From: Vavraia culicis subsp. floridensis
Taxonomy: Eukaryota > Microsporidia > Pleistophoridae
Assembly (NCBI RefSeq): GCF_000192795.1
Contig: NW_007360656.1
Span: forward strand, 1-34,141
DNA: 34,141 bases
Direction: 5' to 3'
Made by a program: the position numbers and the translations under genes
Shown: piece after piece, positions 8,223-16,399 of the stretch
Numbering within the stretch: position 1 is the stretch's first letter
How the letters are laid out: each line of letters begins with the position of its first letter
The notes under the pieces: generated by a model
Told to the model about the DNA's origin: nothing
Seen by the model: the letters and a program-made list of their open reading frames with translations, nothing else
Database searches by the model: none

Positions 8223-9414
8223 TTAAATTAACTACATTTAGTTAGTTGCTTAGAAAGGTCTAGTGCTGCACGGAGATGGATTGGTGGTATTTTGCACATC
8301 GTGGTTGGTTTGCCCACAATTATAGCATAGGGTTGTGTAAACGGTGTATGGCTGGGGTAGGTCTCCAAAGCGTACTTTACAACGTATAGCATGGTTATTG
8401 AGCATAGGTGTAAATCACGTAGCTGACAATTTATCGTGTTCTGGCACCGCGCTCGTTTGGCAAAATTAAGAGGAAAGTGCCCAGAAAATTTAGTCGAAAA
8501 TTGTCAATACGATGAATAATTTTATCTTTTTCTATTGCATTCTAACCTCATGAATCAACACATCGTTACACTCAATTATTAATTCGCTCACTTTACGTTC
8601 TTTTCTTGTGTTCCTATACCACCCGTGTGCAACTGCAAATTACGTATCTTGAATACTTCAATTGACGGTGGCAGCACAGAAATAAGACATGAATTACTGA
8701 AGATTCGTATTTTTATAACCAGATCTTCAAGCAGTCATACAATACTCGATGGCTTAAGCGTGTGTTCAGCCATCCAATTTATATATGCTATGGACGGATC
8801 GGTAATGTTCGATAGCTTGAGTTGTTGATATGTCCTAAAGAAGACCATCAGCAATGTGTTCCGCACATATGGAATTCCAAGAAATGTAGTAATTAATGGG
8901 CAGTTGAAAGAGCTCATTTACGTTATAAGGCTGCAATAGAGTGCTATAATTTAGCATGTGCCTTCACAACATAGCCATATTAATTTCTCCATAAATTACA
9001 TACCACACCAAAAGTGCTTAATGAAAAGCGGAAGTATGTTAATGAATCATCATAAATTGTTGTCATTAAAAGTTGATTTTCTCACAACTGCTCTAAAAAT
9101 GCAATATTCTCATCTATGCATACGCTGTCGGTTAATGCCAATTAATTTGCGTACTATGTTCCCATCACGGTAATTGATTAATAAATTGGTTTTAAATCAC
9201 GTATTACTTGCCAATCATAGCGAATCAAATCTTTGGTAAATAATATACTTTTGACGAAAAAATCTTTATTTGCTCTATCCCGTATAATCACCAACACCAT
9301 CGATATTCGCTTCATCTAATAAGCGATCAAACGTACTTCTCATTATGAATTCTATAGTTTTGTGCCAAGGCCGTTTATCACCTGTCATACATGCACACAG
9401 CTGCAATCCATACC
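8223..9414. other. Convergent intergenic stretch after PHO88
   Basis: This 1.2-kb AT-rich gap has no confident gene. A 60-codon minus frame at 8735-8917 (QLKLSNITDP, IVLYDCLKIWL) faintly suggests a leucine-rich-repeat remnant, but it is too short to call. TTTATT at 9265-9270 reads AATAAA for the Nudix gene. Confidence 0.5.
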
Positions 9415-10734
9415 TCAATATTTTATACCTGCATACGCAAGGCCCTTCTTGATCACCTCGATCTGCTTCTTCTTGATCATTCCGTTCAACTTTGGAGAGT
9501 ATCTGATGACTGCCCGTCCCCTCCAATCCTCAAAGTAGCATTCATGAATCTTTTTAACTTCCATTACGTACCATGCTATACCATCCTTAACAAGAAAGCG
9601 TCTTCGGCTGAGCGTTCCCTCCACACCAGCCTCCTCCCACGCCTCTCTCTGTGCACAGTCTCTCGCCTCTTCTGTCATCTCTATCAGACCCTTAGGAAGA
9701 ACTAGTTTGCCCTTGCTGTTGTACACCATAACAACTTTGTTGTTCATAATAGGCACTACACCAGAACATAATATCTCTCTATTATCGATACACAACGAAA
9801 CGATAAGATCCTTCATGTAAGTGAGCGTGTAAGAATAACAGGAGGGCTCCTTTATATCTTCCTTTTCGTGCTTGTGTATTGAAATGGAAGACTCATAACT
9901 TAAGGCGTCTACATCGGACATTATGTTGTAGCATGAAGGCGGGTCTGTGCGTTTGATGTCCCAACTCGAACGCTTAATATTAGCCACTTTTTTAGGCAAA
10001 GCTTTGTTTTTAGCGCCGCTCTTTGACTTTGCTCTCTTGTCTCCGTTTCCTGTTTTTTTGTTTTCCATTGATGCCACCCCTTTTTTAGGCTTTTCATTGA
10101 GTCTTTGCTCTCCTTTTTCGCTCCTTTTAGTTTTTCCTTTCTTAGGCTGCATCTCCGATTCAGCAGCCACGTCAGCCTGTTGTTCATTTGACTTTTGCAT
10201 GCAATGCATGCTATTATCGCTCATACCGCTTTCGCACCGTACCACACCATCCGTGTTGATACAATGCATCTTCTTATCCGGTATTCCTTCATCCACTTGT
10301 ATATTATCGACCACCACACTCTTCTTTGTTTCTGAACTTTTAGATACCGGTGAATAGATGTACACGCACCGCTTCAGCGGCTCACCGCAGTTCTCCTCGC
10401 GTGTGGTCGCAAACAATTCATCCTCTCGCTTGTCCGATGTGTGTGTTTTCATTCTCTGCTGTTCTTTGGGCCATTTTCCCTGTTTCGCTGGTATCGGTTC
10501 GCATGAACTGGCGAACGGTGCTATCTCTCCCAAATAAGGTTCGTTCTCAGACCTTCTATTGCCTGATCTCTTTATCTTTCTACCTTCCCTCGATTTCCTA
10601 CAGGCACTATGCATGTTCGACTTCCGGCTTTTACACACCTGAGTGCCATCGTGTTTGCACGGGCTTCCGCCCTTTACTCTCTCCCGCACATCATCCTTTT
10701 CGATCCTTTCCCTGTTATTGGAGTTAGCAGACAT
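9415..10734 (-). CDS. Nudix hydrolase with a long low-complexity N-terminal region
   Basis: Encodes 439 aa if translated from 10734. Residues about 310-435 form a Nudix domain: a beta strand (VPIMNNKVVMVY), LVLPKG, and a complete Nudix box from G349 (GLIEMTE, then REAWEEAGV; pattern G-x5-E-x7-REUXEEXGU). The glutamates bind the divalent metals that cleave a nucleoside-diphosphate-linked substrate. The fold type (LPKG, C-terminal W-rich segment) resembles diadenosine/diphosphoinositol polyphosphate hydrolases, but the substrate cannot be fixed. Residues 1-300 are K/E/S-rich with many Cys and no domain. There is no C run before the first ATG. An internal ATG at 9921, with ACCCG about 20 bases upstream, would give a 168-aa protein of typical Nudix size. 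Confidence 0.83.
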   Translation of the reverse strand: MSANSNNRERIEKDDVRERVKGGSPCKHDGTQVCKSRKSNMHSACRKSREGRKIKRSGNRRSENEPYLGEIAPFASSCEPIPAKQGKWPKEQQRMKTHTSDKREDELFATTREENCGEPLKRCVYIYSPVSKSSETKKSVVVDNIQVDEGIPDKKMHCINTDGVVRCESGMSDNSMHCMQKSNEQQADVAAESEMQPKKGKTKRSEKGEQRLNEKPKKGVASMENKKTGNGDKRAKSKSGAKNKALPKKVANIKRSSWDIKRTDPPSCYNIMSDVDALSYESSISIHKHEKEDIKEPSCYSYTLTYMKDLIVSLCIDNREILCSGVVPIMNNKVVMVYNSKGKLVLPKGLIEMTEEARDCAQREAWEEAGVEGTLSRRRFLVKDGIAWYVMEVKKIHECYFEDWRGRAVIRYSPKLNGMIKKKQIEVIKKGLAYAGIKY

Positions 10735-11200
10735 GACGAGTAAACACTTTTTCCGTTTCTTTTATGTGCATTCTCTCTGACATGTTTCAAATCACCAAAC
10801 GAAACGCTTCATTTTATCGCCATTTCAGACGCATGAAGGATCCTCTGGTGCCACGGTATATTCGTTTTTTTGTCCCGTCCGGGCACATAGAACGCTTTCT
10901 GGTGCCGCTGTGCATTATTTCACTGCCATTCGTGCAACACTTCAGCTTTTAGCACACTCATAACGAATAACGGTTTGTTACGTTATCTGTTCTGAAACAC
11001 GGTCAAACCGTGTTTTAAACAATCATTGCTGATCAATAAATGATGCCTTCACGAACCGGTCCAATGCACAAAAACATGTTGTCTACAGAGAGTGCAGCAT
11101 CGTACCTCTACATCCATTTCAATACGCTGTTACGCGATTATCCATTTTACAATTCTACCGTCCACACACTCCCTAATATCTCAAATTTTACCCCCTAGCC
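10735..11200. other. Divergent intergenic region
   Basis: Separates the divergent Nudix and 194-aa genes. No RNA, repeat or small gene is apparent. Confidence 0.5.
11191..11195 (+). promoter_or_regulatory. CCCCC motif of the 194-aa gene
   Basis: CCCCC five bases before the ATG at 11201, following AAATTTTA. Confidence 0.6.
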
Positions 11201-11785
11201 ATGCCGTACATCATTCCAACTCTTCTAGGAACAGTACCATACCTCCCCTTCAAACACATATCACATCCCATCGAGATATTTTTAGAAGACTTTCCCATAC
11301 ACCGCATAAAAAGCGAGAGCCTGCCGCTTCCACATCTCATGCACTGCACCAACACGGTGTACCTATCACTGAAAAATGGTATGTCCGGCCGTTCCACACT
11401 CATACACACGAAGCAGGGCTGCGTAAGAATAGATGACAGAAAATTGCAAAGTATCGCACAGAACAACAACTTCAGAATTGCACATATCGATGTGCCATCG
11501 GACATCAGCGCATTTATAGCGCTGCTTGTGCATGAGAACGCGCCAAAACAGGTCAGCACCCGCTTTGTTAATGAGCTGGATCGAAGGATCGTGATCAACG
11601 ATGATGATACGAACCATAACACACTGTTTAAGCCTTTTAATGAAGATTACGTGGATTATCTGAGGGAGTGTGGGGATATGCTGTACATGAGCGTGGTTGT
11701 TGAGCATAACTACGGGGTGATTGACCATGTTGTGAGTACACTCAGCGAATTCGAGGACGGAGTGCTCGATATTGCCTACAAGTAA
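11201..11785 (+). CDS. Unrecognised 194-aa protein
   Basis: I cannot assign a family. The N-terminal 40 residues are proline/aromatic-rich (LLGTVPYLPFKHI), followed by an alternating hydrophobic/charged segment that reads as mixed alpha/beta (TVYLSLKNG, FRIAHIDVPSDISAFIALLV), a polar N/D-rich stretch (INDDDTNHN) and an amphipathic helical C-terminus. No transmembrane segment or cysteine motif is present. The CCCCC start signal, the GC content above flanking DNA and the 585-bp open frame support a real gene. It could be a fast-evolving subunit of a conserved complex, which is common among unassigned microsporidian proteins (inference). Confidence 0.8.
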   Translation: MPYIIPTLLGTVPYLPFKHISHPIEIFLEDFPIHRIKSESLPLPHLMHCTNTVYLSLKNGMSGRSTLIHTKQGCVRIDDRKLQSIAQNNNFRIAHIDVPSDISAFIALLVHENAPKQVSTRFVNELDRRIVINDDDTNHNTLFKPFNEDYVDYLRECGDMLYMSVVVEHNYGVIDHVVSTLSEFEDGVLDIAYK

Positions 11786-12001
11786 GAGAAATCTCATAAG
11801 ATGGAGTAAAAGAAGTATTTGATATTTATTTGTGTTTTATTGGTTATTGGATAAGAGAATGCATAAATAAACCGTAATTAATGTTAACGTTGAAAGAATA
11901 TCCTTTATTGTAGATTACTGTGTTGTTTCACATCGAGTACTCCTATCAACCGTATATCACGTGTAATACATCGTAGTAAACCATGTGCAATACTTTAATG
12001 T

Positions 12002-12589
12002 TTATTTAGGACTGAAATTGATTTTCTCAGGTACTCGAAAGTTCTTTACTTCCTTGTACTTGAAGAGACACTCGCTAAGCTCGTACTTTTTCTTCCCTAT
12101 TCGTTCTCGTCCCTTGTTGATAACCTTAAAGCTGTGCAGCTTATGCTTACCCGTGCACATCTCCTCTTTTGTTAATGCACAGTCCTTCTCACCTATTTCG
12201 TGCAAATACATGCACTCACAATTCTGACATATCAGGTTCTTGAGGAAGAACGAGCAGTATTTGGTCGTACCAAAAGTGCATTTAAGCGCTCTTCCCTCGA
12301 GCAAGCTCTCATCCACTTCTGTTATGCAGCGCACTGCGCTGCTCTCTTTCTCATACGTTATGTACGCAGACACACTCTGGTCGGTCATAGATCGGTTCTT
12401 TATGACGAGCTTTTTGATGTTACCGAACTGCCCAAAAAATTCGTTGCTTTTCAGGACGTTCTCATCAGCGTACTTCACAGGTATTCCTATTATATACACG
12501 AGATTACGCTGTATTACACGGATGTCAGTGTATTCGTGTGGCTTGTATTCAGGCTTGGGTGGCTTAACAGGTTGATTTTCTCTCAGCAT
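12002..12589 (-). CDS. NOT4: NOT4-like RRM/C3H zinc-finger protein without a RING domain
   Basis: Encodes 195 aa. It opens with the region just before the NOT4 RRM (IRVIQRNLVYIIGIP at 23-37), then the RRM core (FFGQFGNIKKLVIKNRS at 51-67, SAYITYEKESSAVRCI at 74-89) and the family signature FGTTKYCSFFLKNLICQNCE, with C112, C121, C126 (or C124) and H130 as the CCCH zinc ligands. In yeast Not4 a C4C4 RING precedes this and makes the protein a Ubc4/5-dependent E3 ligase within CCR4-NOT. Here an in-frame TAA lies six codons before the ATG, and CCC abuts the ATG, so the RING is absent rather than missed. The stop codon overlaps an AATAAA signal (12001-12006). Confidence 0.88.
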   Translation of the reverse strand: MLRENQPVKPPKPEYKPHEYTDIRVIQRNLVYIIGIPVKYADENVLKSNEFFGQFGNIKKLVIKNRSMTDQSVSAYITYEKESSAVRCITEVDESLLEGRALKCTFGTTKYCSFFLKNLICQNCECMYLHEIGEKDCALTKEEMCTGKHKLHSFKVINKGRERIGKKKYELSECLFKYKEVKNFRVPEKINFSPK

Positions 12590-12592
12590 GGG
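12590..12592 (-). promoter_or_regulatory. CCC motif of the NOT4-like gene
   Basis: Sense-strand CCC directly abuts the ATG at 12589, preceded by an A/T-only run. It supports this as the true start of the RING-less protein. Confidence 0.5.
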
Positions 12593-14056
12593 ATGGTTTA
12601 TTTGTTATTTTTTATTTATGCATTTTTGTGATGTGTTCATGTTTATGACAGGTTTGTAGCTAAATGTCTTAACTCAGCCGTTGGTGCATTGTATAACATG
12701 TAAATGCATAATTTTCTATGCATTGTAATTCCTATTCGATAGCAGTTCTAAGGTAACAAAGTGTAGCGTATTTTTTCATTCCTGTGATTAGTTCGTATTG
12801 TGACGGGCTCATATCGCAATCTCCCGTTTTTCTCGTTTCAGAAATTTTCACTATCACATGTTGGTGAAATAATCGATTAAACACTTTTTCCCCTTCGTGC
12901 ATTTCATAGAAATTCTCAACCCGCGGTGTGTTTCAACCTCATGTTTAGCAAATCATGTATCGCTTACGAATGCTCGTTGTTCATGTGTTCATCGTATACA
13001 GGATGTGCTAGTGTTTCTGTTCCGTGTTAAGCGTTCAATGTCATGTGTTAATGCATAGAAAGTACCATTTGCTATTTTAAGCGATTTTAAGTATTTGGTC
13101 TAGAGCAAATATTTTAAATTAATATAATTATGATCAGTGGCATGGAAAATAAAATAATGCTTGCTACAGGGATAAACTTCGTATTCCAGTGTATAATAAA
13201 ATGTTCTAAATACCAAAATAGTATGATAGAACTGATACGTCCTACAATAGCAAGGGATTGTTAAACGTTGTAACAATCAAAAATGTAACATGCATCTGCA
13301 ATCCACACAGAATTGTGCTTGAGACCACGCAAAGCGTTCTTTAAGAAGAAGCCTGGTTTAAGTTCACATGAGGAGGTAACAATGCTACACCAAGGTGTAC
13401 AATCCACAAGTAGTTACGTATATTCACGATACATTGCTAGATTGCGTGCAGATAGGTATGATCTAATCATTTTTATTGTTTGAAGAAAGATATTATTTAA
13501 TTTAGTACGGAGATGTGGTATTTCACAATTTTATGCATCGCATAAATTAAGCTAAATAAGATTTATAAAACTATAAAAGCAACGAAAATGAAAATAGCAG
13601 CAATGAAAAATACTCATATCTTCCTGCATTTGCTTACGTAATGGGATGAGAATGAATTGTTGGTGTGATTGGAACGGTTGTATAAGGATTTGAGGCAATT
13701 TAGGGTGTTCGCAGAAGGTGCTTTGTTCACTTCGGAACAATTTCGTGTTAGTGTTGCCGTTTTGCATACCTCATCGAGTGCATTAGCTGTTTTTGTGGGT
13801 GGTCATGCGCATCGATGAACACGTGACAGCATGTTTGTAGCAAAACACAAATTTACGAAGAAATGCCAAACCATCTCAAATATGAAACATCATGCAGTGT
13901 TTGACAGAACACGCCCACAAGCACCAGTAATTTACCGTAACCGTGCTGGATGCAACTCAATCACGGGCCCAGTTCACTACCGGGTACAACGAAGAATTCG
14001 CGCATATCGAGTGGTAGACTACGCGTTGCATGCCAGGTCACAAAGAAAATATTTAA
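12590..14056. other. Intergenic stretch between NOT4 and proteasome genes
   Basis: About 1.5 kb, AT-rich. No gene is supported; open frames at 13552-13767 (minus) and 13831-14091 (plus) lack domains and start signals. No cysteine-rich RING-like segment is seen in the part just upstream of NOT4. Confidence 0.55.
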
Positions 14057-14752
14057 TCACAGGTACCGCTCAAGATTATCGATTGTCCTGACATTCTCGC
14101 CAAGTTTCAAGACATAGCCTTCCAAATTTTCCTTTTTCATTTCATCGCTCTCACCATGCGCATTCTTCATTGCACTTATTGCCAGGTCAAGCATATTCTC
14201 GTTGCTCACATCCTCGTTGTCTTCAAAGTACTTTTCAAGGATTGTTCTGCAGCTCTGTGCTCTATTCCCGATAGCAACCGCCCTAGCCATTCTTATCGTT
14301 CCTGTGGGCATCCATTCCACCACCTTTATCTTCCCATCATGTTCAACGCCCAATATCCCACCGCATCCAAACAGTCTATCGCTGCTAATCATTGTCCTAG
14401 AACTCGCCGTAGCACTTATCTCATTGAACACCTTCATAGGATCGACCGCTCTATTCTTCCACACATTCTCGCACGCCATCTCCTCAAGAACGTACCTTAT
14501 CAATTCCAGTCCATCGTTGGTCACACCTGAGAACGTAAAGAAAAGGTTCTTCCTTACGAACACCTTTTTCATGGCGTGCTGCAGTCTGTTAGTGCTGTGG
14601 TGATGGACAAGAAGGATGGCTTGGTTGTGATTTGTTATGCATAGTGCTGTGCTGCCCAGAGAAATCGATTGTTGCACGTGTGAAAGGGAATTAACCTTGC
14701 CGTCAGGTGCATAGATGGACACGCCTGCATATTCTGTGTATGTACCGCTCAT
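14057..14752 (-). CDS. PRE5: 20S proteasome subunit alpha-6 (PRE5/PSMA1 type)
   Basis: Encodes 231 aa of the proteasome alpha fold. The alpha N-terminus is present but degenerate (YTEYAGVSIYAPDGKVNSLS, where most alpha subunits have FSPxGRLxQVEYA). It continues with GSTALCI, a helix, LFFTFSGVTNDGLELIRYV, and GCGGILGVEHDGKIKVVEW. The segment AIGNRAQSCRTILEKYF matches the AIGARSQ(A/G)xRTYLER signature of alpha-6, which guides the assignment; another alpha subunit is possible. Alpha subunits form the gate ring and are not catalytic. The start is the ATG at 14752 with CCC four bases upstream; the open frame extends four codons further to a TTG that I do not use. Confidence 0.85.
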   Translation of the reverse strand: MSGTYTEYAGVSIYAPDGKVNSLSHVQQSISLGSTALCITNHNQAILLVHHHSTNRLQHAMKKVFVRKNLFFTFSGVTNDGLELIRYVLEEMACENVWKNRAVDPMKVFNEISATASSRTMISSDRLFGCGGILGVEHDGKIKVVEWMPTGTIRMARAVAIGNRAQSCRTILEKYFEDNEDVSNENMLDLAISAMKNAHGESDEMKKENLEGYVLKLGENVRTIDNLERYL

Positions 14753-15450
14753 GGAAGGGTACAAAAATTAATGATTTAAATATTTTAATGCGAAACAAAG
14801 GGTAACAGAGATGAAACAGCAGTGATAACGAATGATGAGCATTGATTGAGGAGAATAAGTTGTTTGGCGGTGAGGGAGAAGTGAATGGCAGGGGTGTGTG
14901 ACTGGTATTATATCGTGATGTGGTACGGATACCGGTGCAGTGGTATGATCGGACAGGTGATGTGACTAAGCGTAGCATGGGGTGTAATAAAACGCACTAA
15001 AACAGATAAATAATACTTCGTATGGCGCGAATACACACCGTAAAGTACGACCAGCTGCCTTGCAGCGTAGGAACAACACGCAATTAACGGAGAGTAGAAC
15101 GCAATCACAGCGAACAAGCGCATTAAAAGTACCTGCTCTCGTTGCAAGGGCTGAGCAACGCAAGCACTACAGAACATTGCAAGTGCCTCACCAGACGTGT
15201 TGACAGCGGTGTGTTTCACACCAAGGAACGCCTTTCACGTCATATTAATGCACGATAATGAAAAGAATTGAAAACATGGAAGAGCTTTTAATGGTGGCGC
15301 ATTTGTAGGAGTGCGTAAAGTGCGATGAGTACGGAACATGAGAGGAAGGGCACTCTCCTTCCATGGCACTCCGTGCCGTGGTAACGAGTGTACCACTCAC
15401 AAACAGTTCTCGATCTGTAACGAAGACGTGTTTTACTTTGCTGCCCGCAT
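14753..15450. other. Intergenic stretch upstream of the proteasome gene
   Basis: About 700 bp without a supported gene. A hydrophobic minus frame at 14908-15219 begins with GTG and lacks the C-run signal; I leave it uncalled. Confidence 0.5.
14757..14759 (-). promoter_or_regulatory. CCC motif (GTACCC) of the proteasome alpha gene
   Basis: Sense GTACCC four bases before the ATG at 14752, preceded by an AT-rich stretch (about 14761-14790). It decides the start. Confidence 0.55.
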
Positions 15451-15828
15451 TCACCTCAGTACAAAATTAACGTGTTCATTCACAAGCTCAACTCCATCAA
15501 CAAAGTGTTCCAAGCTCTCTCCATACAGCCGAATAACATCATCGGTATAGTCAACCTTGAATTCCTCTTTCTTTATGTCTTTGGCCTGCTCAAACAGCCT
15601 TCTCGTAAAGTTGATCAGCCTGTCACTCTCAGCCACGTATATCGAATTGTGGCTGTGCGTGTTGATCACGTTCTTGAAGATGGCGAGTATGTCGCTCTCC
15701 AACGAATTTATGTTCGAGTAGTGGCTCAGTCTCTTTGTTATGGTCGTAAGATTATTTGCTGATGGATACTCTGTGAACAGATTGAACGTATCGTTCTTCG
15801 ATATCAGTTCCATTATTTTGTACAGCAT
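15451..15828 (-). CDS. Small bromodomain-like protein
   Basis: Encodes 125 aa. The first two-thirds looks like a reduced bromodomain: F-x-E-YPSANNLTTITKRL (Z-helix region followed by the 'dLstIkkkL' helix), an intervening YSNINSLESDILAIFKNV (the 'f..Dv.lif.N' helix), then NTHSHNSIYVAESDRLINF (BC loop and C helix). The acetyl-lysine asparagine is not at the exact usual spacing, so binding may be altered or lost. A helical tail of about 40 residues follows. The open frame starts at 15849, but the TACCCC motif lies after that ATG and 11 bases before the ATG at 15828, which I take as the start. It could be a stand-alone remnant of a chromatin-remodeller subunit. Similarity is weak, judged by eye. 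Confidence 0.55.
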   Translation of the reverse strand: MLYKIMELISKNDTFNLFTEYPSANNLTTITKRLSHYSNINSLESDILAIFKNVINTHSHNSIYVAESDRLINFTRRLFEQAKDIKKEEFKVDYTDDVIRLYGESLEHFVDGVELVNEHVNFVLR

Positions 15829-16399
15829 TACTTTTTGGAGGGGTACCATAATTTATTTTTGTTTTGTCCGGTAGAATGCGCACGTCGGTGCGTATGAGGG
15901 GATGACCTCATGCAAAGGGTAGCATGGTGTACCGGTGATGAATTCACGGTGTGAAAAGACTGGTGTTGGGATCAAAGTATGAATGTGAAGATATTAAAAT
16001 GGAAGGGTTTTATTTACGTTGGGGGTGGACTGGTAATATTAGCAAATACGTTGGAATTGCTTATTTCATTTATTGTTGAGCTGGGAAGGAAAAGCATTTG
16101 CAAACAATTATCATTCAGAAGAGGATACTTCGTATAGCGGGGTAGAACAGTAATTACTGCATTGGTGGAGGGTGACCGCCATATATCCGGAGAATGCCCA
16201 TCCGTAGCTGAAATGAAGGAGTAACCCTGACAAGGCCCTTGTTCTTCGAACCAAAAAACACTCATGCTATGCAAGAAGCAGAAGATACGTCTACATGCCG
16301 TTACCAGGGCGTACGTAACGTGTGGTACATTCTAAGTGCCTTCATATAAACGGGTTTAATTACAAATCAGCAGCACCAATACCATGCGTTAATGCTCCG
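15829..16399. other. Intergenic stretch between the bromodomain-like and Myb genes
   Basis: 571 bp; no gene, repeat or RNA that I can support. An 86-codon minus frame (16014-16274) has no domain or start signal. Confidence 0.5.
15840..15843 (-). promoter_or_regulatory. CCCC motif (GTACCCC) of the bromodomain-like gene
   Basis: Sense GTACCCC 11 bases before the ATG at 15828 and downstream of the ATG at 15849, favouring the shorter protein. Confidence 0.5.

Noticed and set aside
14908..15219. 103-codon hydrophobic minus frame
   Set aside because: Begins with GTG and has no C-run signal or similarity. A small membrane protein cannot be excluded but is not supported.
16215..16275. tRNA-like TTCGAA loop on the minus strand
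   Set aside because: No matching acceptor, D or anticodon stems around it.
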